Shown piece by piece: positions 56,335 to 64,000 of a stretch of 64,000 bases of DNA. The notes below the pieces were generated by a model. The model ran no database searches, was not told the origin of the DNA, and saw nothing but the letters and a program-made list of their open reading frames with translations. The stretch is from Phycisphaerae bacterium (GTDB taxonomy: Bacteria; Planctomycetota; Phycisphaerae; UBA1845; Fen-1342). Within the stretch, counting starts at the first letter, position 1. The number at the start of each line of letters is the position of its first letter. The DNA is taken from assembly GCA_017999985.1 (NCBI GenBank), contig JAGNKU010000014.1:62001-126000 (forward strand). The letters are read 5' to 3'. The translations under genes and the position numbers were made by a program.

Positions 56335-57144
56335 TCACGCGGCTGGCGTTCCCCCAGGCGGCCCCGCCGGCACCAGCGCGGCCGCGAGCCCGGCCCGCGC
56401 GCCGGCCGCAACCAGCCACGCCAATCCACACATCAGCCAGGCGCGCCACCCCGGCAACTGGGCGGTGGCGTGGAGCCCGACGAGCGCCACCAGCCAGTAC
56501 CAGATCACGAAGGGGTCCAGCGCCCGCAACGCCCCGGTCGCGGCTCCCAGGGCCGCCGGGCTGGCGCGCAGAAAATCCGGCCACAGTTGCACCAGGGGGG
56601 CAAGCGACGTGTCCACCGCCAGCGTCCGGTAATGCAGCATGAGCACGAGCTGGAGCACCAGCCGCGCCACGTCGATGAAGCCAGCGTACACCACGATGGT
56701 CAGGAGTGTATGCCACTCGGGCTTGCGGCCGGTCAGCGCCACCACGCCGTACAGCGTTGCGGCGATCAGCAAGGTCGCGCTGAGCGCCTTCGCCGGCTCG
56801 GCGACGACTACCCGCATCCTGGTCAGCAGCTTCTGGAATTCGCCCTGCTTGATCTCCTGCTCGTACAGCTCGCGCAGGGTCGAACGCTCGACGACGTCGC
56901 GCTGCATGGCATCGATCCGGGCGATGGAGTCGCGCACCTGCTGGTCGATCTCGCGGTCGATCAGGCCTGTCTCAACTGTCGCGTAGCCGATCAGCGTGAC
57001 GACCGTCAGGAGAATCAGCAGGGGCCAGCGCCACGCGGGGACATCCTCGACCCGCGCAAACAGCCGCCGCGGCGCCACCCACACGAGCGGAATGTCGCGG
57101 ATGCTGACAGTGCGACGCGCTACGGTCTCGATGATCTCGGCCAA
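56335..57144 (-). CDS. Yip1-like integral membrane protein
   Basis: 269 residues from TTG at 57144, selected because GAGGA lies six nt before it; the longer frame starts with ATG at 57222, but that ATG sits inside a perfect TATAAT -10 sequence (57221-57226), so it may not be in the transcript. After a soluble RRTVSIRDIPLVWVAPRRLF stretch there are about five helices (WPLLILLTVVTLIGYATVE; SATLLIAATLYGVVALTG; VLQLVLMLHYR and others) with a soluble acidic loop, as in bacterial Yip1-domain proteins. It lies 13 nt upstream of the MFP gene and probably belongs to the exporter operon. Its role in export is unknown. Confidence 0.65.
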   Translation of the reverse strand: MAEIIETVARRTVSIRDIPLVWVAPRRLFARVEDVPAWRWPLLILLTVVTLIGYATVETGLIDREIDQQVRDSIARIDAMQRDVVERSTLRELYEQEIKQGEFQKLLTRMRVVVAEPAKALSATLLIAATLYGVVALTGRKPEWHTLLTIVVYAGFIDVARLVLQLVLMLHYRTLAVDTSLAPLVQLWPDFLRASPAALGAATGALRALDPFVIWYWLVALVGLHATAQLPGWRAWLMCGLAWLVAAGARAGLAAALVPAGPPGGTPAA

Positions 57145-57220
57145 ACCGGTGTCCTCGTCCGGGCCGGGCCCCACGTCGTGCCGTTGCGACGTTGCCGCTG
57201 TCTCACCCTGGCACGGGGCC

Positions 57221-57226
57221 ATTATA
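57221..57226 (-). promoter_or_regulatory. TATAAT -10 element before the Yip1 operon
   Basis: Perfect TATAAT on the minus strand. The -35 is poor (CCCGTG at 17-nt spacing). If functional, the transcript would start near 57213, downstream of the ATG at 57222, favouring the TTG at 57144 as the start. Confidence 0.4.
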
Positions 57227-57378
57227 GATCGTCAGCGGCGCCACACGGGGGTATTCGACGGTGACTCCGCCGTATTACGCCTCCGCCGACAATTTCCGAC
57301 AGCCGACGGGCCGGGGAGTTGCCCCGGCCCGCATGCCGGCGTGGAGGACACCGGCTCGGTCCCCGGCCTGCGCGTCGT

Positions 57379-57407
57379 TTGAGTGCGACGCAATCGCTCG
57401 GTAAGAT
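57379..57407 (+). promoter_or_regulatory. Promoter of the ECF sigma/kinase pair
   Basis: TTGAGT (57379-57384), a 17-nt spacer and TAAGAT (57402-57407), 4 and 5 of 6 matches. It lies in the 390-nt divergent region 57145-57535, whose other contents are the minus-strand -10 at 57221 and no recognised gene. Confidence 0.5.
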
Positions 57408-57535
57408 GCCGCGCGCGGACGCGCTGCGTCGGTCCGTGGGCGCAGGCCGGCCACTTCCGGCGCAGCGGCCCATTGAGGTATACGGCGAACGGCCCCGCGA
57501 CCCGCACCGCCGGACGCGGTTTTCGAGGACGTGGC

Positions 57536-58135
57536 ATGTCCGACAGCCGGCCGACCGGCGAGAAGCAGCAGGCCGCGGCGGATGAACTGGTGCCGCTGGT
57601 GTACCACGAGCTGCGGGCGCTGGCGCACCGCTACTTCCGTAACCAACGCGCCGACTTGACCTTACGTCCGACGGACGTGGTCGACGAGGCGTGTCTGCAC
57701 CTCATCGAACACACGCGCGGGCAGTACCAGAGCCCCGAACACTTCCGGGCCGTCGCCACCCGGAAGATCTGGCAGGTGCTCATCGATCATCTGCGCAAAC
57801 GCCGGGCGCGCAAGCGCGGCGGCCCGCAGCGTGCCGGAGGCGCGGCGGGGCGCGAGCCGGCGGCGGCCTGGCAGCGCGTCGCACTGGATACGCTGGCGGT
57901 CGCATGGCATGATCGCAGCATCGACCTGCTCGATCTGGCCGGCGCGCTGGAGGAGCTGGGGGCGGCGTATCCGCGTCCGCGCGAGGTGGTCATGCTGCAC
58001 TGGTTTGGGGGCCTGACGTACGCGGATGTCGCCGGCCAGCTTGGCGTCAGCGCGAGCACCGTCGAGAAGGACTTCCGGTTTGCACTCGCGTGGCTGAACC
58101 GTCGCCTGGCGGGAGCGCGGGAACATGCCGGCTGA
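57536..58135 (+). CDS. ECF-type sigma factor (TIGR02999/Sig-70_X6-like)
   Basis: 199 residues from ATG at 57536, with GAGGAC upstream. Region 2 carries YHELRALAHRYFRNQRADLT and DVVDEACLHLIEHT, then QSPEHFRAVATRKIWQVLID; region 4 has GLTYADVAGQLGVSASTVEK with a helix-turn-helix, followed by FRFALAWLNRRLA. The LRALAHRYFRxxR start and the DVVxEAxLxL segment characterise the planctomycete/acidobacterial sigma family named TIGR02999. It overlaps the downstream kinase gene by 11 nt, so both are made together, and a promoter lies about 130 nt upstream. Confidence 0.92.
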   Translation: MSDSRPTGEKQQAAADELVPLVYHELRALAHRYFRNQRADLTLRPTDVVDEACLHLIEHTRGQYQSPEHFRAVATRKIWQVLIDHLRKRRARKRGGPQRAGGAAGREPAAAWQRVALDTLAVAWHDRSIDLLDLAGALEELGAAYPRPREVVMLHWFGGLTYADVAGQLGVSASTVEKDFRFALAWLNRRLAGAREHAG

Positions 58136-59453
58136 GTTTCACCTCCTGGTGCAGCAGGTCCTCGAGGCGGCGGTGCGTCTCGCGCCCGCCGACCGCGGCC
58201 TTTTCATCGAGCGCGCCTGCGCCGGCAACCAGCGCCTGCGCGACGAAGTCTGCTCGCTGCTGCCGCATTACGAGCAGGTGCGCGACTTCGAGCCGCGCCG
58301 GCCGGAGGGTGCGACGTGGCGCATGCCCGGTACGACGACCTTCTCACGCGCCGGCGACGAAGCGGCGGCCGACGCCGAGCAGGAGCCGGAGCCGCCCTTC
58401 ATGGTGGGGCGCTACACGGTCCTGAGCATCATCGGGCGCGGCGGCATGGGCGTGGTCTATCGCGCGCTCGACGCAACGCGCCCGGGGTTCTTCGCGGCCG
58501 TCAAGCTTCTGGCGGCCGGGCTGGCCACGCCGCAGGATCGCTCGCGTTTTCGCATGGAGGAGGAGATCCTGCATCGTCTGTGCCATCCCGGGATCGCGCG
58601 CTTCCTCGATTGCGGCGAGTGGCACACCCGGCAGCGCGTGCGGCCGTACTTCGTCATGGAATACATCGAGGGCCAATCGCTGCTGAAGTACGCCGCCGCC
58701 CGCGGCCTGGACGTGCGCCAGCGGCTGGGGTTGCTGGTACAGGTGTGCGCGGCCGTCGAGTTCGCGCACCGGCGCGGCATCGTGCATCGTGACCTGAAGC
58801 CCGACAACATCCTTGTTGAGCCGTCCGGCCAGCCCAAGGTGCTGGACTTCGGGCTCGCCCAGTTCGTCGCTGCACAGCCGACCGCACGCGGCGCCGAGGT
58901 TCCGCAGTTTGCGGGCACCCCGCGCTACGCCAGCCCGGAGCAGTTGACCGGGCGTGTCGCTGAGCTTACGCCGCGTTCCGACGTGTACACGTTGGGGCTG
59001 GTCGCGCACGAATTGCTGACGGGGACGCTGCCGGCTCCGACCACGGGCGATGCGCCCGTGAACCTCGCGGCCGTTCGAGCTGAGCCGGGCATCGATGCCA
59101 CGGAATCCAGCTTCATGGCGCGCCTGGCCGAGGTCCTGCGCGTCGCTCTGCGCCGGGATGCCGAGGCACGCTACGCGACCGCGGGTAGTTTCGGCGCGCA
59201 GTTGGAGCAACTGCTCGCCGAAGGCACGCCGGTGTCGCCGTGGGCGGCATTCAAGAGCCGCCTGGCACGGTTGTTCGCGCGGCCGGCCCCGCCGGAGGAC
59301 GCCGCGAGCCGGCCTCTGGCGGCGGTCCTGCGCAAACGGGTAGCACTGGCCATGAAATCAGCGGAGGAGCCGGCGTCCACTCCGGAGCGTGCAGACGACG
59401 ACCCGCCACCCGGCCCCTCGGCTGCGCAGGATAAGGGTGATGAGCGGACGTAA
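58125..59453 (+). CDS. Ser/Thr protein kinase paired with the ECF sigma factor
   Basis: 442 residues from ATG at 58125, overlapping the sigma stop. The N-terminal roughly 90 residues are mainly helical (LVQQVLEAAVRLAPADRGLF; RLRDEVCSLLPHYE), a domain typical of planctomycete kinases. The kinase fold starts near 96: GRGGMGVVY at 104-112, K127, HRDLKPDN at 221-228 and DFG at 241-243 are intact, as is the APE-like SPE of the activation segment. No membrane helix is evident, so it is probably cytoplasmic. It may phosphorylate the sigma factor or an adaptor (inference). The C-terminus is low-complexity. Confidence 0.92.
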   Translation: MPAEFHLLVQQVLEAAVRLAPADRGLFIERACAGNQRLRDEVCSLLPHYEQVRDFEPRRPEGATWRMPGTTTFSRAGDEAAADAEQEPEPPFMVGRYTVLSIIGRGGMGVVYRALDATRPGFFAAVKLLAAGLATPQDRSRFRMEEEILHRLCHPGIARFLDCGEWHTRQRVRPYFVMEYIEGQSLLKYAAARGLDVRQRLGLLVQVCAAVEFAHRRGIVHRDLKPDNILVEPSGQPKVLDFGLAQFVAAQPTARGAEVPQFAGTPRYASPEQLTGRVAELTPRSDVYTLGLVAHELLTGTLPAPTTGDAPVNLAAVRAEPGIDATESSFMARLAEVLRVALRRDAEARYATAGSFGAQLEQLLAEGTPVSPWAAFKSRLARLFARPAPPEDAASRPLAAVLRKRVALAMKSAEEPASTPERADDDPPPGPSAAQDKGDERT

Positions 59454-59546
59454 CGCTTCGACGGCTGACGCTTGCCTCGTTCCATCCCTGGAAGCGCGGG
59501 GAGCACTGTCAGGCACGCGTCCCGCACGAAAGGCGAGCCCAGCCGC

Positions 59547-60518
59547 ATGATCAACCTGGATGCGTATGCGGGTCCCGCGGCCGGCCTGGCAACCTCCGTC
59601 CTGTGGTCGTTCACGACGTTGTTCTTCACGGCGGCGAGCCGACGTCTGGGCGCGACCAAGGTCAACGCGCTGCGTATTCTCCTGGCGATGTGCTGGTTGA
59701 CGCTGCTGCATCGGCTGCTCAGCGGCGTTTGGGTGCCCGCGGCCAGTCACCACCAGCTCGTGCTGCTGGCCCTGTCGGGGCTGGTCGGCTTGAGCCTGGG
59801 TGACTGGGCGCTGTTTACGGCGTACGTCAGCATTGGCCCACGCCTCACGGCGCTGCTCTCCACCACGGCCCCGATCTTCGCCGCCCTGTTCGCCTGGCTC
59901 ACGCTGGGTGAGACGTTGAGCGGTCTGTCGTGGCTGGGCATGGTCGTGACCATTGCCGGCGTGGCTTGGGTGGTGTTCGAACGGCCGGCACGCGGCGCAT
60001 ACGTCATGCCGGCGCGCTGGGGCAGCGGCGTAATCCTGGCGGTGCTGGCGGCCGCGTGCCAGGCGGGGGGGTACCTGTTGAGCAAGGCCGGCATGGGGCA
60101 CGGCTGGCTGCCAGAGGCGGCACGCATGGCCCCGCTGGACGCGACACTCATCCGCATGGTCTTCGCCGCGGTCTTCGTTCTGCCGATGCTGTTGTGGCTG
60201 GCTGCGCGGCGGAGAACCGGCCCGCCGCCGGGGATGATCCAGACCGACCGCGCGGCGCGCCGGGCCGGCTATCTGTTCATGGTGGGCGGATCGATCGTCG
60301 GACCGACCCTGGGAATCTGGATGTCCCTGATCGCCGCGGACAAGGCGCCGCTCGCGGTGGCGCAGACGCTGTGCTCGCTGTCGCCGGTCTTCATCCTGCC
60401 GCTCGTGATGTGGATTCACAGGGAGCGTGTGAGCGTGCGGGCGGCGCTCGGGGCCCTCATTGCGGTGGGCGGGGTGGTGCTGTTGTCTTTGGCCGCGGCA
60501 CATGGCGGCCGCCCCTGA
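59547..60518 (+). CDS. EamA/DMT-family transporter
   Basis: 323 residues from ATG at 59547 (frame open to 59472). About ten hydrophobic helices in two EamA repeats: GLATSVLWSFTTLFFTAASR, ALSGLVGLSLGDWALFTAYV, LSTTAPIFAALFAWLTLGET and then VILAVLAAACQAGGYLLSKA with QTLCSLSPVFILPLVMWIHR. The repeats face opposite directions as in drug/metabolite transporters, which carry amino acids, nucleotide sugars or cofactors. The substrate is unknown. A cytoplasmic loop near 220-240 is Arg-rich. No coupled neighbour. Confidence 0.88.
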   Translation: MINLDAYAGPAAGLATSVLWSFTTLFFTAASRRLGATKVNALRILLAMCWLTLLHRLLSGVWVPAASHHQLVLLALSGLVGLSLGDWALFTAYVSIGPRLTALLSTTAPIFAALFAWLTLGETLSGLSWLGMVVTIAGVAWVVFERPARGAYVMPARWGSGVILAVLAAACQAGGYLLSKAGMGHGWLPEAARMAPLDATLIRMVFAAVFVLPMLLWLAARRRTGPPPGMIQTDRAARRAGYLFMVGGSIVGPTLGIWMSLIAADKAPLAVAQTLCSLSPVFILPLVMWIHRERVSVRAALGALIAVGGVVLLSLAAAHGGRP

Positions 60519-60521
60519 CCG

Positions 60522-60941
60522 TCAACCAGCCGCGCGTCCGCACCAGAAAGACAGCACCAGCAACGCGAATACCACGGTCGTGATGACCACGTACGTCCGT
60601 TCGCGCAGGTAGGCAAACCCGACGGTGGATGCGGCCACGCGCGCCACGGGCGTGGCAACCAATAGCAGCAAGCCGACGACCACGACCGCCTGACCGCGCA
60701 GTTGGCGCAGCCCATGCACAACTTGCGTAAGCGTGCGCGGAAACGCGGCCCCCGGTTTCGTGAGCCGCGCCAGCTCAGATGGCGACGTCAGATAGTCGGG
60801 GTGGTGTACGAAGCTCAGCAGCGTGCCAGCGACAATGATCGCCAAGCTCGTCACGACACCGACGCGCAGGATCTTGCTGATCATGAGCTCGACGCGGCGG
60901 AGTCGCTTGGCGTAGTCGGCCGCGGTGCGATCCTCGTTCAT
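60522..60941 (-). CDS. DUF1634 membrane protein, partner of TauE/SafE permease
   Basis: 139 residues from ATG at 60941, which overlaps the TauE stop by four bases (ATGA). Three helices (VGVVTSLAIIVAGTLLSF; VVVVGLLLLVATPVARVAAS; VVITTVVFALLVLSFWC) with LRVGVVTSLAIIVAG and the RGQAVVVVGLLLLVATPVAR block match DUF1634, almost always encoded next to a TauE/SafE gene. It probably modulates that permease. Confidence 0.85.
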   Translation of the reverse strand: MNEDRTAADYAKRLRRVELMISKILRVGVVTSLAIIVAGTLLSFVHHPDYLTSPSELARLTKPGAAFPRTLTQVVHGLRQLRGQAVVVVGLLLLVATPVARVAASTVGFAYLRERTYVVITTVVFALLVLSFWCGRAAG

Positions 60942-61780
60942 GCCCACGTAACACCTCTCCACAACATCTCCAGTGCCACGCAAAGCAGAACCGCGATGAA
61001 GAGCCAGCGCACGGCGCGACGCTGCAGGCGACCGAGCAGCCGGGCGCCGGCCGTAGCGCCGAGCAGCACGCCCGCCGCCACCGGTGCCGTGACGAACGGA
61101 TCGATATCGCCGCGGGCGAAGTACACGCCCGCACTGGCCGCGGCGGTCACGCCGATCATGAAGTTGCTCGTGCCAGTCGAGACCTTGATCGGCAGGCGCA
61201 TGGCGAGGTCGAGGGCCGGCACCTTGAGCACGCCGGAGCCGATGCCGAGCAGGCCGCTGACGGCGCCGGCGACGTACATGAGCAGCAACCCGAGCCTCGT
61301 GCGCGTGACCTGATACGTGACGGTCGTGTCCTGGGCGGCGTCGAAGTACGAGCCGTGCAGCCGCAGGCGGTCGGCGAGCGGATCGGGCGGAATCGCGCCG
61401 GGCGTGCGGGCGTGATGATGGCGGATCATTTCAAGCGCCGAGTAGCCCATCAGCACGCCGAAGATGATGAACAGCCAGCGCCCGCCGATGATGCCGGCGA
61501 GGAACGCGCCGCTCAGGGCGCCGCTGGTGGTGGCGATCTCCAGGAGCAACGCCACCCGCAGATTCGTCATGCGCTCGCGCACATATGCCGCCGCGGCGCC
61601 GCTGGACGTGGCGATGACGGAGACGATGGACGCGCCGATCGCGTAGCGGATGTCGATCCCCAGGAGCAGCGTGAGCGCGGGCACGACGATAATGCCACCG
61701 CCCAGGCCGAGCAGCGCGCCCAGAACTCCCGCGACAATGGCGATCCCGAAAGCGGCCAGCGTGAGTTCGAGGGGCGTCAC
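60938..61780 (-). CDS. TauE/SafE-family sulfite/anion permease
   Basis: 280 residues from GTG at 61780. Eight helices in two repeats; the family pattern GLGGGIIVVPALTLLLG early and GIGSGVLKVPALDLAMRLPI in the second half, each followed by a charged loop and ATSN/TSNFMIG, is clear. It exports or imports small sulfur anions or carboxylates such as sulfite or sulfoacetate. A promoter ends seven bases before the GTG, and no Shine-Dalgarno is visible, which together suggest a leaderless message and support this start over upstream codons (61819). Confidence 0.9.
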   Translation of the reverse strand: MTPLELTLAAFGIAIVAGVLGALLGLGGGIIVVPALTLLLGIDIRYAIGASIVSVIATSSGAAAAYVRERMTNLRVALLLEIATTSGALSGAFLAGIIGGRWLFIIFGVLMGYSALEMIRHHHARTPGAIPPDPLADRLRLHGSYFDAAQDTTVTYQVTRTRLGLLLMYVAGAVSGLLGIGSGVLKVPALDLAMRLPIKVSTGTSNFMIGVTAAASAGVYFARGDIDPFVTAPVAAGVLLGATAGARLLGRLQRRAVRWLFIAVLLCVALEMLWRGVTWA

Positions 61781-61787
61781 ATCATGA

Positions 61788-61816
61788 TCTATAGTCCGCC
61801 GCGCGGGCTGTGACAA
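61788..61816 (-). promoter_or_regulatory. Promoter adjoining the TauE/SafE start codon
   Basis: Minus strand: TTGTCA (61816 to 61811), a 17-nt spacer and TATAGA (61793 to 61788), matching 5 and 4 of 6. Seven bases separate the -10 from GTG at 61780. Confidence 0.65.
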
Positions 61817-61825
61817 CACCCGGCG

Positions 61826-62608
61826 TCAGGGTCGCCCGATGCGGCGGCTGGGCCCCATTGGTGGGACGCCGAAAATGGTGCCCTCCGCCGTGAGCCGCTG
61901 CTGCGGATGGCGGCGCATTTCCTCGATGGTGGGGGGAATGCCGGTGGTCGTTACTTGCCGCTCGTAGAACTCGCAGACGGTGTTGACGGCGACCTGCGGA
62001 TCGTCGGTCACGGTGAAGAGATGCAGGTCCTCGGGCGAAATTGTGGCGTGTCTCTCCAGCAGCGTCGCGCGCATCCAGTCGATCATTGGGTCCCAGAACT
62101 CGCTGCCCACCAGCACGATCGCCATCGGCGGCGCCTTGCCGGTTTGCACGAGCGTCATGGTCTCGAAGAACTCATCCAGCGAGCCGAACCCGCCCGGCAG
62201 GCAGATCGTCCCGACGGCGTACTTCAGAAACATGACCTTGCGCACGAAGAAATAGTGGAAATCCAACGCGATGTTCTGGTACGGGTTCGGCTCCTGCTCC
62301 AGCGGCAGGGCGATGTTCAGCCCGACGCTCTTGCCGCCGGCCTCGGTCGCCCCCTTGTTCGCGGCTTCCATGATGCCGGGGCCGCCGCCGGTGATGACGG
62401 CATAATTACGTTCGGCGAGCAGGCGGGCACATTCGACGGCGAGGTTGTAGTAGCGGTGGCCGGGCGGCGTGCGGGCGGAGCCGAAGATCGAGACCGCCGG
62501 CCCAACGTGGGCCATGACTTCAATGCCTTCGACGAATTCCGCCATGATGCGGAAGATCCGCCAGGTTTCCTCGGCGGCGGTTTGGGGGGAGAACTCGCGA
62601 TCAGCCAT
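61826..62608 (-). CDS. LOG-family (TIGR00730) nucleotide phosphoribohydrolase
   Basis: 260 residues from ATG at 62608, with GAGG seven nt upstream; the open frame continues to 63034. VSIFGSARTPPGHRYYNLA, GGGPGIMEAANKGATEAGG and the PGGFGSLDEFFE motif identify the LOG/YgdH-like family formerly called lysine decarboxylases. Members hydrolyse nucleoside 5'-monophosphates such as cytokinin ribotides, releasing the base; the PGGxGT-type loop here has Ser. The C-terminal roughly 50 residues are a Pro/Arg-rich extension. A TAGAAT -10-like hexamer lies at 62656-62661 with a poor -35. Confidence 0.88.
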   Translation of the reverse strand: MADREFSPQTAAEETWRIFRIMAEFVEGIEVMAHVGPAVSIFGSARTPPGHRYYNLAVECARLLAERNYAVITGGGPGIMEAANKGATEAGGKSVGLNIALPLEQEPNPYQNIALDFHYFFVRKVMFLKYAVGTICLPGGFGSLDEFFETMTLVQTGKAPPMAIVLVGSEFWDPMIDWMRATLLERHATISPEDLHLFTVTDDPQVAVNTVCEFYERQVTTTGIPPTIEEMRRHPQQRLTAEGTIFGVPPMGPSRRIGRP

Positions 62609-62799
62609 GTGATAACCTCGCTGCACGCCGCCGGGGGAGCGGGGTGCGTCCACTGATTCTACGGCCGGGGCCGAGGCGGGACGAGCCCGGCGGATGCGAC
62701 CAGACAGCAGAGGACGCCGACGGTGCCGTAAGCGAGCCGAGTGTCCACCGGGGGCCTGAGGGCGGATACGTCTGCCATGGTCGGTGTGCCAAGCGTCAG
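62609..62799. other. Intergenic region without a recognised gene
   Basis: Between the LOG gene and an inverted repeat. GC-rich sequence with a TAGAAT hexamer on the minus strand (62656-62661). I see no ORF or RNA here. Confidence 0.4.
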
Positions 62800-62872
62800 A
62801 GCCCCGAGCGTCAGCGGGTGGGTTCCAGCGAATCGCATCCGACCGGGAACCCGCCCACTGGCGCTCGGGGCT
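62800..62872. repeat. 27-bp inverted repeat (AGCCCCGAGCG-type)
   Basis: Left arm 62800-62826 and right arm 62846-62872 are complementary at 24 of 27 positions around a 19-nt loop; both arms begin AGCCCCGAGCG. It lies downstream of the DHOD-like gene on the minus strand (the gene ends at 62908), so it may stop its transcript, or be a member of a dispersed hairpin family. Confidence 0.75.
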
Positions 62873-62907
62873 TCGTCTTCGCGGCTCCGTGCCTTCGTGC
62901 CTTCTGC

Positions 62908-63897
62908 TTACACGTAGCTGTTCAGCGTCTTCATGTAATTTGCACGCTCGAAGGCCGCGGGGTCGGGGCAGGACTTCTGGCTCATGCTCCCCTTCATCTG
63001 GGCGACGGACTCGTACTCCTTCTCTTCCATCCACGCGCTCATGTCCTTGAGCATCGTGGCCAGCTCACGCGTGCCCTTGCGGAGCAGCACAGAGCAGAGC
63101 TGCACGACATCCGCACCGGCCATCAGCATCTTGAGCGCGTCGCGGCCCGTGCTGATGCCGGTCGTCGCCGCCAGGCTCGCCTTCACGTGCCCGTGCAGAA
63201 TCGCGATCCAGCGCAGCGGCAAACGCATCTCGTGCGGCGTGCTGAGCACGAGGTCGGGCCGGACTTCCAGGTTGTCCAGGTCGATATCCGGCTGGTAGAA
63301 GCGGTTGAACAGCACGAGGCCGTTCGCGCCGGCTTCGTCGAGGCGCTTGGCCATCGCCGCCGTCGCGCTGAAATATGGGCTGAGCTTCATCGCGATCGGG
63401 ATTTTGACGTGGCTCTTGACCGCCTTGAGGATCTGCACGTAGCGGTTCTCGACATCCGGAGCGTGCAGCGTGGGGTCGGTGGCGATGTAGTAGACGTTCA
63501 GCTCGATGCCGTCGGCTCCGGCCTGCTCCAACTTCTGGGCGTAGTCCACCCAGCCGCCGACGGTCACGCCGTTCAAGCTGGCAATGACGGGGATCTCGAC
63601 GGCCAGCTTGGCCTTACGGATGTGCTCGAGGTACTCGTCCGGACCGAGGCGGTAATCCTCGGTGTCGGGGAAGTAGGTCAACGACTCGGCGAAGCTCTCC
63701 GTGCCCTGGGTCGTCAGGTGGTCGAGCTCCGCGGCCTCGTGGCTGATCTGCTCCTCGAAGAGCGAATGCAGCACGACGGCAGACGCGCCGGCGTCTTCCA
63801 GCTCGCGGATCGAATCGACGCGCGAGGTCAGCGGGCCGGCCGCAGGCACCAGGGGGTTCTTGAGCTTGAGACCCATGTACGTGGTCGCGAGGTTCAT
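62908..63897 (-). CDS. Dihydroorotate dehydrogenase-like flavoprotein
   Basis: 329 residues from ATG at 63897, with AAAGGAAA upstream. The class 1 DHOD-type TIM barrel is evident: TTYMGLKLKNPLVPAAGPLT, IPVIASLNGVTVGGWVDYAQ, GADGIELNVYYIATDP, VKIPIAMKLSPYFS, GANGLVLFNRFYQPD and AATTGISTGRDALKMLMAGA, the last for FMN phosphate binding. It is not a clear PyrD: the usual active-site loop is altered. Genes of this type commonly follow nifJ-type pyruvate:ferredoxin oxidoreductase genes. An upstream gene ending at 63964 continues off the edge and could be that partner (inference). Confidence 0.85.
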   Translation of the reverse strand: MNLATTYMGLKLKNPLVPAAGPLTSRVDSIRELEDAGASAVVLHSLFEEQISHEAAELDHLTTQGTESFAESLTYFPDTEDYRLGPDEYLEHIRKAKLAVEIPVIASLNGVTVGGWVDYAQKLEQAGADGIELNVYYIATDPTLHAPDVENRYVQILKAVKSHVKIPIAMKLSPYFSATAAMAKRLDEAGANGLVLFNRFYQPDIDLDNLEVRPDLVLSTPHEMRLPLRWIAILHGHVKASLAATTGISTGRDALKMLMAGADVVQLCSVLLRKGTRELATMLKDMSAWMEEKEYESVAQMKGSMSQKSCPDPAAFERANYMKTLNSYV

Positions 63898-63963
63898 CGT
63901 ACGGTTTCCTTTCTATAGCCGGCTGGCAGCCGGGGTCGATCCGTTCAACTGGCCCGCGGTCCG

Positions 63964-63999
63964 CTACTCGCCGCCGCCGGCCGGCTCGCCGTGGCCGTT
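63964..63999 (-). CDS. Partial gene, last 11 codons only
   Basis: The minus strand at the right edge reads NGHGEPAGGGE and then TAG (63964-63966), 66 nt before the DHOD-like gene. The rest is outside the window. The protein cannot be identified; from the usual neighbourhood of the DHOD-like gene a pyruvate:ferredoxin oxidoreductase is a possible candidate, but nothing in the visible codons shows it. Confidence 0.25.
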   Translation of the reverse strand, partial: NGHGEPAGGGE

Positions 64000-64000
64000 G

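Overview
The window is about two-thirds G+C and reads as a piece of a Planctomycetota chromosome, possibly a Phycisphaerae-like lineage. The evidence is the gene content: two ECF sigma factor / Ser-Thr kinase pairs, repeated CxxC zinc-ribbon membrane proteins carrying the CGY-x-L-x-GL motif, a Minf_1886-type protein, a choice-of-anchor-U surface protein with thrombospondin-3-like repeats, and many MacB/FtsX-type ABC systems. The taxonomic call is an inference from gene families only. Coding density is high, genes lie on both strands, and very long antisense shadow ORFs occur throughout because of the base composition. No rRNA, prophage or CRISPR array is visible.

Layout. 0-12 kb: the start of a MATE efflux pump behind a leader that looks like a transcription attenuator; an exported membrane protein overlapping an ABC ATPase; a REP-associated tyrosine transposase (RAYT) with five GTAG-hairpin REP units and a duplicated ABC 3' end; a J-domain zinc-ribbon protein and a multi-ribbon protein; a divergent pair of HDOD and HD-GYP regulators; an ABC-2 permease. 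12-13.5 kb: a NeuD-like acyltransferase, a small exported protein, then an AT-rich island followed by about 320 nt that can fold into many nested perfect helices and has no recognised gene (candidate orphan structured RNA). 13.5-25.8 kb, minus strand: two roughly 1000-residue exported proteins with a degenerate glycosidase-like middle, a CgeB-like glycosyltransferase, a 49-residue membrane protein, an AI-2E permease, a Minf_1886 protein, a PSP1/RicT protein and a zinc-ribbon membrane protein.

25.8-36.2 kb is housekeeping: DinB, folP, dapA, comF, xseB, tRNA-His, a large polytopic protein, hisS, histidine ammonia-lyase and a HAD phosphatase. The tRNA-His lacks the usual G-1:C73 pair and the neighbouring HisRS has an unusual motif 2 loop. 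36.2-45.9 kb: an ABC/FtsX exporter with a TPR protein, the eno-ftsB-like pair with an upstream lipoprotein gene, htpX, and an RMD1-family protein. 45.9-59.5 kb: the two sigma/kinase pairs flank a large surface protein and a four-gene Yip1/MFP/ABC/permease operon. 59.5-64 kb: an EamA transporter, a TauE/SafE-DUF1634 pair, a LOG-family hydrolase and a dihydroorotate-dehydrogenase-like protein.

Three genes (36275, 43358, 61780) have a good -35/-10 promoter whose -10 ends only 7-9 nt before the start codon, suggesting leaderless or near-leaderless transcripts. All product names come from motif recognition by eye; no database search was possible.
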